NCBI GenBank assembly: GCA_013204445.1
Contig: JABMNS010000007.1
Coordinates: 1-40,286 of the forward strand
Direction: 5' to 3'
DNA length: 40,286 bases
Source: Sphingomonadales bacterium
GTDB taxonomy: Bacteria; Pseudomonadota; Alphaproteobacteria; Sphingomonadales; Sphingomonadaceae
Made by a program: the position numbers and the translations under genes. Shown one piece after another: positions 8,214 to 15,873 of the stretch; the first letter of the stretch is position 1; each line of letters begins with the position of its first letter. The notes under the pieces are model-generated. The model worked only from the letters and a program-made list of their open reading frames with translations, searched no databases and had not been told where the DNA came from.

Positions 8214-8544
8214 ACCTCGGCTTTCTGCGGAAACGAAGGTCCAGACCCTTCTCAGACTGGTGAGCCAGAATGGTGGCTTCGGAGCTGTTCTGAAAAAAGG
8301 TGACCGGATATCTGGAGCGATCCTTATCCAATGTGTAGAAAAGGGCGAAAAACCTATGCTTCTAGAGAATATGCCGTCGCTGGATGGCCAGCCCAATTGG
8401 TAGAAAATATGGCCCCAAGATACTGATAACAATAAAGAATTGTCAGAATATGTCACCCAAAGATTCTGTTTTGACCCCGATATGTGGTTAATTGAACTGG
8501 ATATCCCGGATGCGGAACGGCTCATCGCCCAAATGGGTCAGTAA
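8206..8544 (+). pseudogene. DUF1491 family protein interrupted by an in-frame TAG
   Basis: The first 65 codons (MIEPRLSAETKVQTLLRL through LDGQPNW) read as the start of a DUF1491 protein of unknown function. A TAG at 8401-8403 stops the frame. The same frame then runs 46 more codons to TAA at 8542-8544, and this part carries the family-like C terminus (FDPDMWLIELDIPDAERLI). There is no frameshift: one base change separates it from a complete 112-residue protein, the normal family length. It overlaps the thioesterase end by 8 bp. Possible explanations are a nonsense mutation, a sequencing error or amber readthrough. The DUF1491 assignment rests on recalled family pattern. Confidence 0.8.
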
Positions 8545-8695
8545 ACTTGACTTTATTCCCCAGAACCATAATTGGCGCTCAACTTTGATGCGCAGGTTGC
8601 CGCTGGGGTGTCAGGAATGACAGGCGGTAAACACGCAGACGGGGAGAACAGGGATAGACCTTCGGTTTGATTTTTTGGTCTATTTTTGGCGGTTT

Positions 8696-8709
8696 TGACA
8701 AGAATGTCA
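8696..8709. promoter_or_regulatory. Short inverted repeat upstream of the cell-wall hydrolase
   Basis: TGACA-AGAA-TGTCA is a perfect dyad 39 bp before the hydrolase start, inside the 203-bp gap 8545-8747. A TTGACA hexamer at 8695-8700 overlaps it, but no matching -10 box sits at normal spacing. It could be an operator; no known factor is assigned. Confidence 0.35.
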
Positions 8710-8747
8710 TAATTTGCTCTGGTCTCACCGCATAATGTTATAGGTTT

Positions 8748-9455
8748 ATGAGCAAAATTTTTCGTCTAACAAGCGCCTTGTCGCTTGCCCTTACTACGGT
8801 CGCGGCTTTGTCCGTCACCGATGTGTCCTTCGCGTTGGAAGCAAGCGATGAGACACCTGAAACAGAGATTTTTATCGATCCGGCTCTGCTAGAAGATGAC
8901 CAGTCCAATCAAGCCATTATTTTTGGTGATCAACAGGAAGTTGTCGCTGAAATTCCCCGGGATGTTGTGCAATCAGACAAGATTGCCAATGGCGAGGCCG
9001 ATCAGAATTTTGACGAAATTTCCGGTTTCATCGATGATGGCGCACTGTCCTTGCGGCAGCTGGTCCGCCAACAATCGGTAGACGGTTCGCTCGATGCTGA
9101 AATGCAATGTCTTGCCGGGACCGTCTATTTTGAATCCAAGGGTGAATCGCTGCAGGGTCAGCTTGCTGTGGCCCGCGTTGTTCTGGCGCGCGTCGAATCC
9201 TCTCGATTTCCGGACAGCATCTGCGGCGTGGTTTTCCAGCGCAGCCAGTTTTCCTTTATTCGCGGTGGCAAAATGCCTCCGATCAAAACCGGGAACCGGC
9301 ATTGGCGCAATGCAGTGGCGATTGCCAAAATAGCGATGAACGATGGCTGGGAAAGCTCGGTGGAAGGCGCGCTATTCTTTCATGCACGCTATGTCTCTCC
9401 GGGCTGGAGCCTAAAGCGCCTGGCAACGATAGACAATCATATTTTCTATCAGTAG
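8748..9455 (+). CDS. Secreted cell-wall hydrolase, SleB family
   Basis: Predicted periplasmic peptidoglycan hydrolase of 235 residues. It starts with a signal peptide (about residues 1-29, cleaved after DVSFA). An acidic, low-complexity spacer follows to about residue 110, then a SleB/hydrolase_2 domain. CLAGTVYFES (121-130) contains the probable catalytic Glu129, and RSQFSFIRGG and EGALFFHARYVSPGW are conserved blocks of the domain. In alphaproteobacteria these enzymes act in cell-wall remodelling rather than spore germination. It is a single gene ended by a strong terminator. Confidence 0.88.
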   Translation: MSKIFRLTSALSLALTTVAALSVTDVSFALEASDETPETEIFIDPALLEDDQSNQAIIFGDQQEVVAEIPRDVVQSDKIANGEADQNFDEISGFIDDGALSLRQLVRQQSVDGSLDAEMQCLAGTVYFESKGESLQGQLAVARVVLARVESSRFPDSICGVVFQRSQFSFIRGGKMPPIKTGNRHWRNAVAIAKIAMNDGWESSVEGALFFHARYVSPGWSLKRLATIDNHIFYQ

Positions 9456-9481
9456 GCCGCTGGAAAATACCGAATTTATAG

Positions 9482-9517
9482 AGGCTCCCTCGTGGGGGCC
9501 TTTATTTTGTTCTTTTT
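9482..9517 (+). terminator. Rho-independent terminator after the cell-wall hydrolase
   Basis: Stem AGGCTCCC (9482-9489) pairs with GGGGGCCT (9494-9501) around a TCGT loop, with one G-T wobble, followed by a T-rich run TTTATTTTGTTCTTTTT. The stem can be extended by three more pairs at its base. The T run overlaps the LexA box of the next gene. Confidence 0.88.
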
Positions 9518-9523
9518 ATGTTC
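9509..9523 (+). promoter_or_regulatory. LexA/SOS box (GTTC-N7-GTTC) upstream of mmcB
   Basis: GTTC TTTTTAT GTTC matches exactly the alphaproteobacterial direct-repeat SOS operator GTTCN7GTTC. It ends 21 bp before the preferred mmcB ATG (9545). mmcB is a LexA-controlled gene in Caulobacter, so site and gene agree. Binding is inferred. Confidence 0.85.
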
Positions 9524-9544
9524 TAGCCATGTTTGATGATGATA

Positions 9545-10051
9545 ATGAATGATTTGCTTGGCTTGTTAACGACTCCGGCTGAGTTGACCGGCGCGCAGGC
9601 AGTCGCCCGCGGCGTGGCCAGAATGTTTCTGCGCCATGATATCATGGTGTTGTCCGAAGTCAGTTTGCGGAACAGGCGCCGAGCGGATCTGATGGGGATT
9701 GATGCCAAGGGGCAAATTGTCATTGTCGAGATCAAGGTGGCGCGGAGCGATTTGCTGGGCGACGCCAAATGGACCGAATATCTGGATTATTGTGACCGCT
9801 TCTACTGGGCCTTGCCGATCGGATTTGATGCCTCGCCGGTCGATGGACCAGATTTCCTGCCTGAACGCACCGGGGTGATCATTGCCGATGCCTATGATGC
9901 GGAAATGGTACGCTCGGCTGCGACCAATGCGCTTGCGCCAGCGCGGCGCAAGACAGAGACCATGCGGCTAGCCCGCCGTGCCATGCAGCGCGTCGCGATC
10001 TCTGATGGCTGGATCAGTCCCGCCTCCGGCCTGCACGAGCCCGGCGGTTAA
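9545..10051 (+). CDS. mmcB: MmcB-family DNA repair protein (restriction-endonuclease-like fold)
   Basis: Predicted DNA-repair nuclease of about 168 residues, named in Caulobacter for SOS-induced tolerance of mitomycin C damage. A PD-(D/E)xK core is visible: RRRADLMGID supplies the Asp and IVIVEIKVARSDLLGD supplies the ExK pair. WTEYLDYCDRFYWALP follows, as in the family. Several starts are close together (TTG 9533, ATG 9536, 9539, 9545); MNDLLGLL at 9545 is preferred. A perfect LexA box directly upstream supports both the name and its induction by DNA damage. No imuA, imuB or dnaE2 is nearby. Confidence 0.88.
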   Translation: MNDLLGLLTTPAELTGAQAVARGVARMFLRHDIMVLSEVSLRNRRRADLMGIDAKGQIVIVEIKVARSDLLGDAKWTEYLDYCDRFYWALPIGFDASPVDGPDFLPERTGVIIADAYDAEMVRSAATNALAPARRKTETMRLARRAMQRVAISDGWISPASGLHEPGG

Positions 10052-10061
10052 CAATCGACGA

Positions 10062-10715
10062 CTATCCTTCCGGTCCAAAGAACCGCCCTTCGGGTTTCGG
10101 TTTTTTGTCGGAGTCCGCTTTTTCAATTTCTGACAATATGGGGGCAGCTCGGCGATCTTCCTGTGCGTAATCGCGTGCTGACTTACCTGCGAGCGTGTCG
10201 GCCCGGTCTGGGTCGGCGCCGTTTGCAAGAAGCAGGCGGACCAGTTCGGTATCACGGATGTGGACCGAAAGAATGAGTGCGGTCTCGCCTTGTTTATTCG
10301 TATCATCCACCTTCGCTTGTTTCGCCAAAAGGGTTCTGACGCCATCGACAAACCGAAGCTGGGCCGCGAGCATGAGCGGCGTAACACCCTCTTTGTCCGA
10401 GAGATTGGGATTGGCACCTTTTTGCAGCAGGAAACCCAGCCAGGTATTATCGCGCCGTTCTACCACAATATGTAAGGCAGTCTCGCCAGTGGTGTAGTCA
10501 CGTGTATTGACGATTACGGTTCCTGGCTCGCTGAGAAACTTTGTTGCTTCTTCCCCATCGCGGTCCTTGACTGCTTTCAGAAAATTATAGCTGTCCGAAA
10601 ATTGAGCAGCGGCAGGAGCTGAAAAAGAAATCGCCACGGCAGCAAGCCATGCAAGCCGCAGGAAAATGAGGAACTGGCCGGACGAGTGTGCGACGGAAGG
10701 ATTTCTCTTGAACAT
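10062..10715 (-). CDS. Exported ankyrin-repeat protein
   Basis: A 217-residue protein with a probable signal peptide (hydrophobic stretch at about 17-35, cleaved near SAPAAAQ) and about four ankyrin repeats between residues 40 and 185. Typical repeat blocks are TTGETALHIVVERRD, EGVTPLMLAAQLRFVDGVRTL and QGETALILSVHIRDTELVRLLL. The last 30 residues are charged (DSDKKPKPEGRFFGPEG). Ankyrin repeats bind protein partners; the partner is unknown. It converges with mmcB, with 10 bp between the stops, and diverges from sco1 over a gap of about 110 bp that must hold both promoters. Confidence 0.85.
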   Translation of the reverse strand: MFKRNPSVAHSSGQFLIFLRLAWLAAVAISFSAPAAAQFSDSYNFLKAVKDRDGEEATKFLSEPGTVIVNTRDYTTGETALHIVVERRDNTWLGFLLQKGANPNLSDKEGVTPLMLAAQLRFVDGVRTLLAKQAKVDDTNKQGETALILSVHIRDTELVRLLLANGADPDRADTLAGKSARDYAQEDRRAAPILSEIEKADSDKKPKPEGRFFGPEG

Positions 10716-10825
10716 TTTTAGCCCCGTTATATTGACCCGTGTCTATTGGCACCGATCTACTGCAATTGCTGCCTATCAATTATCTGTTGAAATTGATCAA
10801 CTAGCAGACCATGTCTGGCACCGTA

Positions 10826-11437
10826 ATGAACAATATCACAAATGTCGCAAAAATGATCCTCGCTACAGGGTTACTGACACTCATGGCTGCCTGTAACGCT
10901 GGGTCTGACGGCGGCGCGGCAGAGGAGCCGTCGCTTGCTGGGGCGAATATCGGCGGCACTTTTACGCTGACGAACCAGGATGGAGGGAAAACCTCGGAAC
11001 AACAATTCAAGGGCCAATATCGCATCATCTATTTTGGCTACAGCTATTGCCCTGACGTTTGCCCCGTTGATCTTGCCAATATCATGCTGGGATTGAAGCA
11101 AGCGGAAAAAGCCAACCCGGCGCTGATACAGAAAATTCAGCCAATTTTCATATCGGTCGATCCAGGGCGCGATACACCCGCCGTGTTGAAACAATATGTT
11201 TCCGCCTTTCACCCGCGCCTTATTGGACTTACCGGAAGCGCGGAGGAAATTGCCGCAGTCGCGGAAAAATATCTGATTATCTATGATATCCGGAAAGACG
11301 AAGGATCGAGCGAATATCTCGTCGATCATAGCCGGCAGGCCTATTTGTTCGGACCAGAGGGAGAGCCGCTGGCGCTGCTGCCTTATGATGGCACGGCGCA
11401 AGATGTCGCTGACGAAATTACCCGATGGGTGCGCTAG
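10826..11437 (+). CDS. SCO1/SenC family lipoprotein (copper chaperone for cytochrome oxidase)
   Basis: Membrane-anchored thioredoxin-fold protein that delivers copper to the CuA site of cytochrome c oxidase. From ATG 10826 the N terminus is a lipoprotein signal with lipobox LMAAC (Cys23). The copper-binding residues are intact: Cys75 and Cys79 in CPDVCP, and His168 in VDHS. The ISVDPGRDTP block is characteristic. An upstream in-frame ATG at 10811 would add five residues. The end overlaps the ycgN-like gene, so the three genes sco1-ycgN-ygjP are coupled. Oxidase genes are not in the window. Confidence 0.93.
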   Translation: MNNITNVAKMILATGLLTLMAACNAGSDGGAAEEPSLAGANIGGTFTLTNQDGGKTSEQQFKGQYRIIYFGYSYCPDVCPVDLANIMLGLKQAEKANPALIQKIQPIFISVDPGRDTPAVLKQYVSAFHPRLIGLTGSAEEIAAVAEKYLIIYDIRKDEGSSEYLVDHSRQAYLFGPEGEPLALLPYDGTAQDVADEITRWVR

Positions 11438-11871
11438 GCTCCGATCAGCCGTTCTGGGAAGGGCCACTCGAATCGCTGGATCGCGGCCAGTGGGAAGCCT
11501 TGTGCGATGGCTGTGGTAAATGCTGTTTGCTCAAAGCCGAAGATGAGGATGACGGTCAGATATATATGACCAATATCGCCTGCAAATTGCTCGATCTCCA
11601 GGACGCGCGGTGTAGCGACTATCGCCACCGGAAATTTCATGTTCCCGATTGCGTCCGGCTGACTCGCAACAAGCTCGAGGAATTTGAATGGCTGCCAGAT
11701 AGCTGCGCCTATAAACTGCGCGCCCGCAACCTGCCGTTACCGGCATGGCATTATCTGGTCTCCGGCGACCGTGAAACGATCCATGCAGCTGGCCAGTCGA
11801 TTCGTGGCAAGGTAATACCGGAAAGCAAAGCAGGACCGCTTGAACAGCATATTCTCGATGCGCCTCTTTAG
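11425..11871 (+). CDS. YcgN-family cysteine-cluster protein (UPF0260)
   Basis: A 148-residue conserved protein of unknown biochemical role. The N-terminal cluster CDGCGKCC (Cys27, 30, 33 and 34) and later cysteines (AC, RC, DC and SC contexts) form the family pattern, which resembles a metal or iron-sulfur site. WxxLCDGCGKCCLLK and the C-terminal block LPAWHYLVSGD are diagnostic. It overlaps sco1 by 13 bp and the following metallohydrolase gene, so the three are probably made together. Confidence 0.9.
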   Translation: MGALGSDQPFWEGPLESLDRGQWEALCDGCGKCCLLKAEDEDDGQIYMTNIACKLLDLQDARCSDYRHRKFHVPDCVRLTRNKLEEFEWLPDSCAYKLRARNLPLPAWHYLVSGDRETIHAAGQSIRGKVIPESKAGPLEQHILDAPL

Positions 11872-12604
11872 CTCGACGCGTTCTGAAGCGCTCGCTATCA
11901 GCCTCGACGGGGTCAGCTATCCGCTCCATTTGCGACGATCCAAGCAGGCTCGGTCGATCATTGTATCGGCGGATACGGTCAAGGGCGTCGTCCGTCTGAC
12001 GGTGCCCACTTACGCGTCGGAACATCAGGCGCTGCGCTTTGCCCAGTCAAAATCCGATTGGCTCAACGCCCGCTTTGCCGAAGCCGTGCCTCCCGTTACG
12101 TTAGAGGATGGCAGCCAGATAGCCTTTTTGGGGGAGCCGTGTATCATAAGATGGTCGCCAGAATTTGCGCGTGCACCGCTGCTGGTGGAAGACGAAATCC
12201 TGCTGGGCGGCCCCGCTGAACATGTTGAGTCCCGCATCCTTCGCTGGCTCAAGGTCCAGGCTCGAACGATTTTTGCCGATGATCTGCAATTTTATTGCAC
12301 GAGAGCCGGAACAGATTTTCCGCGACTGGCGGTCGGCGATGCGCGACGACGCTGGGGCAGCTGTTCCGGTCGCCAGTCGATCAGATTGAGTTGGCGGCTG
12401 GTCATGGCACCACCCCATGTCCGCCGGTCGGTGGTGGCGCATGAAGTCGCCCATCTTACGCATATGGATCATAGTCGGCGATTTTATGCTTTGCTAGACC
12501 AGATATACGAATCGGATCGCCGGGCAGCTGATCGCTGGCTCAAGGATCATGGCCGTGGCCTGCATATGGTGGGAGCGGAACGGCAATCCCAACTGGTTGA
12601 CTGA
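11858..12604 (+). CDS. YgjP-like zinc metallohydrolase (M48-related, DUF45)
   Basis: Predicted cytosolic zinc-dependent hydrolase of about 248 residues. The N-terminal half is a beta-rich domain of the DUF45 type. The C-terminal half contains RRRWGSCS and the zinc motif HEVAHLTHMDHS (His195, Glu196, His199), with the typical downstream His-Ser pair. The substrate is not known. ATG 11858 (MRLFSST) is preferred over 11840; it overlaps the ycgN end. An uninterrupted run from sco1 suggests one operon. The 3' end converges with the class A PBP gene, with only 9 bp between them. Confidence 0.88.
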   Translation: MRLFSSTRSEALAISLDGVSYPLHLRRSKQARSIIVSADTVKGVVRLTVPTYASEHQALRFAQSKSDWLNARFAEAVPPVTLEDGSQIAFLGEPCIIRWSPEFARAPLLVEDEILLGGPAEHVESRILRWLKVQARTIFADDLQFYCTRAGTDFPRLAVGDARRRWGSCSGRQSIRLSWRLVMAPPHVRRSVVAHEVAHLTHMDHSRRFYALLDQIYESDRRAADRWLKDHGRGLHMVGAERQSQLVD

Positions 12605-12613
12605 ACCGGAGTG

Positions 12614-14722
12614 CTATTGCGGTTCTATACGGACCGCTTCGGGAAGCAAGGATTCTGGCTGGTTTTGGGGAGGTTGCGGTTTGGGTTTTTTGGCAGGTTC
12701 CGGTTTGCGGGGAGCAGGGTCTTCGCCGCGACCCAGGACCGAATCGATCCAATCCTGGTCGAGACGCGGGCCATCGGCGGCTTCGCCGCCTTCGAGATCA
12801 TATTCGACCCCACGACCTGTTTCGATCGGCATACCATTTTCGTCCACGTAAATACCGTCTTCCGGCGCTCCGAACAGTTCATCTGCATCGGGTTCCAATT
12901 GCCATTCTGGCAAGACCAGCTCGGTATCGAATTTCTCCACCTTTCGATTGGCCACGGCCACTTTCATGAACTGCGCGAAGGCCGCAGCCGGAGCCCGGCC
13001 TCCCTGCAATCCGCCAACCGGCTTCGCATCATCACGGCCCATCCAGACACCCGTCGTCAGCCCGCTGGAAAAGCCGAGAAACCAGCCATCCTTGTTGCTG
13101 CTCGTTGTCCCGGTCTTGCCCGCAACCGGCCTACCAATTTGTGCTGCCCGCCCGGTGCCGGTGGCTACGGCGGTCTGCATCAGGTCTGTGATCCCAGCAG
13201 CGACCCAGGGGTCCACGAGCACACGGCTGCCGTCAAATTTGCTCTGATAAAGAATATCACCCTTCATAGTTTGCACCTTGGTGATCCCGAATGGGGTGAT
13301 CGCGATGCCCTTGGCGCTGATCGATGCAAAGGCGCGGGTCATGTCGAGCAGCCGCACATCGGAGGTGCCCAGCACCATAGAGGGGTTGGAATTGATCTGG
13401 GTGGTTATACCGAAACGGCGCGCCATATTGGCAATGGACGAAGTGCCGATATCATTGCCGATCGCCGCCGCGACGGTATTTTTGGAAAAGGCGAACGCCG
13501 TGCGGACGTCAATGTCGCCGGCATAGCGATCGCCGCTGTTGCGGGGCGTCCAGTTGCCAATGGTAATCGGCTCATCGGTCACTGTATCATCAGGCGTATA
13601 GCCGGCTTCCAGCGCCGCCATATAAACAAAGACTTTCCAGGCCGACCCGGGTTGACGGACCGCCTGCGTTGCGCGGTTATAGTTGGACGTCACATAATCC
13701 GTTCCGCCGACCATCGCGCGGACCGCACCATCGCGGTCAATCGCCACCAGCGCGCCTTGTGCACCAGCCGGAACCTGAGACTGGATAGCCGCCGTAGCTG
13801 AGCGTTGCATGTCGAGATCTAAGGTTGTCCAGACTTCAAGCGGTTCCACGCTCTCATCGATCAGCATATCCAGTTGCGGCAGAGCCCAGTCGGTAAAATA
13901 GCGCACACTATTCTGTCGTGGTTCGGGAGCGAGCTTGACCGAAGATGGTGAGGCCTCCGCCGCTTCTGCTGCGGTGATCGCGCCAGCATCCTGCATCACC
14001 TCGAGAACCACGCCGGCCCGTCCGATCGCTGCCTTGGCATCGGCTGTGGGCGAATAGCGGGAAGGGGCCTTCACCAGTCCGGCGATGATCGCTGCCTCGG
14101 CCAGGTTGAGCTCTCTGGCGCTGTGCGCGAAGAACCGGCGAGATGCGGCGTCAATGCCATAGGCACCACCGCCATAATAAACCTTGTTCAGGTACAGCTC
14201 GAGGATCTGCTCTTTGGAAAATTTTCGTTCCATCGCCAGCGCGAGCAATATCTCTCGTCCTTTCCTGCCAAATGTCCGGTTATTGTTCAGAAACACGTTC
14301 CGGGCCAGCTGCTGGGTGATGGTCGATCCGCCCTGGGCCCAGTTGCCGCGCTGCACCCTTACCTGGAGCGAACGGGCGATGCCGATCGGGTCAACGCCCG
14401 GATGACTCTCGTAGCGCCGGTCTTCGACAGCGACCATTGCGGATTTCATCACGTCCGGGATATCTGCATATTGCAGCCACTCGCCGTAGCTCGGCCCCAT
14501 GGAAAACAGCTCCTTGCCGTTCACATCCAGCACCCGGATCATCTGGCCATTGGGAGAAGATTTCAGATCCTCGAAGCCGGGGAGAGAGGAGCGGACAACC
14601 AAGATGGCAACCACCAACGCAATCGCGGCGAGAAACCCGACCACTAGGCCGGCCTTGATCAGCCGCCAGAGCCATTTGCGCACTGGTCCCTGCTGTTTGC
14701 TGCGCTTTTTGCCCCGTGCCAT
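12614..14722 (-). CDS. Bifunctional class A penicillin-binding protein (PBP1A-like)
   Basis: Inner-membrane peptidoglycan synthase of 702 residues. A basic cytoplasmic tail precedes one transmembrane helix (about 22-45). The GT51 glycosyltransferase domain follows, with catalytic Glu100 in EDRRYESHPG and the GGSTITQQLARN motif. The transpeptidase domain has Ser360-xx-Lys363 (GSAWK), SKN (413-415) and KTG (536-538). The last 100 residues are acidic, then rich in Pro and Lys. All active-site motifs are intact. Whether it is PBP1a, PBP1b or a PbpC variant is not certain from motifs; the short linker suggests a PBP1A-type enzyme without an ODD domain. The next gene upstream on the same strand is msrB, 86 bp away. 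Confidence 0.93.
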   Translation of the reverse strand: MARGKKRSKQQGPVRKWLWRLIKAGLVVGFLAAIALVVAILVVRSSLPGFEDLKSSPNGQMIRVLDVNGKELFSMGPSYGEWLQYADIPDVMKSAMVAVEDRRYESHPGVDPIGIARSLQVRVQRGNWAQGGSTITQQLARNVFLNNNRTFGRKGREILLALAMERKFSKEQILELYLNKVYYGGGAYGIDAASRRFFAHSARELNLAEAAIIAGLVKAPSRYSPTADAKAAIGRAGVVLEVMQDAGAITAAEAAEASPSSVKLAPEPRQNSVRYFTDWALPQLDMLIDESVEPLEVWTTLDLDMQRSATAAIQSQVPAGAQGALVAIDRDGAVRAMVGGTDYVTSNYNRATQAVRQPGSAWKVFVYMAALEAGYTPDDTVTDEPITIGNWTPRNSGDRYAGDIDVRTAFAFSKNTVAAAIGNDIGTSSIANMARRFGITTQINSNPSMVLGTSDVRLLDMTRAFASISAKGIAITPFGITKVQTMKGDILYQSKFDGSRVLVDPWVAAGITDLMQTAVATGTGRAAQIGRPVAGKTGTTSSNKDGWFLGFSSGLTTGVWMGRDDAKPVGGLQGGRAPAAAFAQFMKVAVANRKVEKFDTELVLPEWQLEPDADELFGAPEDGIYVDENGMPIETGRGVEYDLEGGEAADGPRLDQDWIDSVLGRGEDPAPRKPEPAKKPKPQPPQNQPESLLPEAVRIEPQ

Positions 14723-14808
14723 ATTGATCCGTCCATTATCCGCTATATTTTAGATTTTCTAGCATGCTGGCGCCTTACTGCACGCTGAACGGGGAAGCAC
14801 AGAAAAAA

Positions 14809-15207
14809 TCATTCTGGCTTGGGTTCGAACGCCATCGCGGCGCTATTCATGCAATAACGGAGACCGGTTTCGACTGGTCCGTCGGGAAAAACATGACCAA
14901 GATGACCGTCACAGTTGGAACAGCGTATCTCGACCCGGCGCATACCGAGGCTATTGTCTTCTATCTCGGTGACTGCTTCTGGATCTGCGGGCGCGGAGAA
15001 GCTTGGCCAGCCGCAACCGCTGTCAAATTTGCTTTGTGATTCAAACAATTTGCTCCCGCAACCGGCACAGAAAAATTCACCGTCGCGATATTCAGCGTTC
15101 AACGATCCGGTAAAAGCCCGCTCGGTACCTGCTTCGCGAAGCACATGATATTGTTCCGGCGACAGCTGCTGCCGCCATTGTTCGTCGTTCAAGATTGTTT
15201 TTTCCAT
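14809..15207 (-). CDS. msrB: Peptide-methionine (R)-S-oxide reductase
   Basis: Repairs oxidised methionine (R-sulfoxide) in proteins using thioredoxin. One SelR domain of 132 residues. The zinc pairs Cys47/Cys50 and Cys96/Cys99 are present, along with GCGWPSF, HLGHVFPDGP and the catalytic Cys119 in RYCMNSAA. No secretion signal, so cytosolic. ATG 15207 is preferred over a TTG three codons upstream. A divergent promoter region of about 115 bp separates it from the DUF4402-like gene. Confidence 0.96.
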   Translation of the reverse strand: MEKTILNDEQWRQQLSPEQYHVLREAGTERAFTGSLNAEYRDGEFFCAGCGSKLFESQSKFDSGCGWPSFSAPADPEAVTEIEDNSLGMRRVEIRCSNCDGHLGHVFPDGPVETGLRYCMNSAAMAFEPKPE

Positions 15208-15322
15208 TTCTGTCAAATGGGCGTTCCATCGCAGGCGGTCAAGGCATCTGGCAAAGAGAATCGTCCCGGATAGACGCAGTAATTAATCGGACAGCAGGTA
15301 TATATGGGCAAAATAGACGACT

Positions 15323-15868
15323 ATGAAGATGGTCATAAAATCCATGCTGATCGGGGTAACCATGACTGCAGGTCTGGCATTCCTGCCTGGGGAATCGCAT
15401 GCTCAATGCCGCCTGTGTGCCGCCAGCTTCGAACCGCACAGTCTTTCCAAAGCGGCTGCCGGGAAGCCGGCAATTCCGTTGCAGATTGAAATTACGGCCG
15501 ATCTAGATTTTTCGCGCCTGACCTTGCTTAGCAGCAGTGGCGGAATAGTAAGCATCGATCCAATGTCTGGTGACCTGCGTATTCGCGGCAGCATCGCCAA
15601 TCTGGGCGGGATGGCGCTGCATGGCGAAGGTCGTTTGACCGGCGAACCGGGCCGGAGCGTGCGGATATTCCTCCTAAAGCCGATTCAGCTGAGCGGCCCC
15701 AATGGTTCGATGGCGGAACTGGAAAGGCTTGAAACCAATCTACCGAAACTCGCCAGACTGGATTAGGCCGGACGACAGTCCTTTTCTTTTGGAGGACAAT
15801 TGCGCGTTCGGAGTGACGCCAGCGGGCAGTTTCGCGGCCTGATTGCGATCACCGCTGACTATGAATGA
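15323..15868 (+). pseudogene. Secreted DUF4402-like protein split by an in-frame TAG
   Basis: The first 147 codons encode a signal peptide (cleaved near GESHA, residue 27) and most of a beta-rich secreted domain, with a CxxC right after the cleavage site (QCRLCA). TAG at 15764-15766 ends the frame. The same frame continues for 33 codons (AGRQSFSFGGQLRV, then GQFRGLIAITADYE) to TGA at 15866-15868. This tail resembles the last strands of DUF4402-type domains, where a GxFxGxIxIxxxY ending is common. One base change would restore a 181-residue protein. Function is unknown; DUF4402 proteins are often surface or adhesin-like. The family call is moderate; continuity of coding past the TAG is plainer. 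Confidence 0.68.
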
Positions 15869-15873
15869 GTGAA

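Noticed and set aside
8695-8740. TTGACA as a sigma-70 promoter for the hydrolase
   Set aside because: No acceptable -10 box is found 16-18 bp downstream; CATAAT at 8731 is 30 bp away.
12611-13801. Long plus-strand open frame of 396 codons antisense to the class A PBP gene
   Set aside because: It lies fully inside a gene with intact catalytic motifs, its sequence is unlike any family I know, and such long shadow frames are common opposite GC-rich coding DNA.
14815-14835. GGTTCGAA-like sequence resembling a tRNA T loop
   Set aside because: It lies inside msrB and no acceptor stem or anticodon arm can be drawn around it. No tRNA was found in the window.
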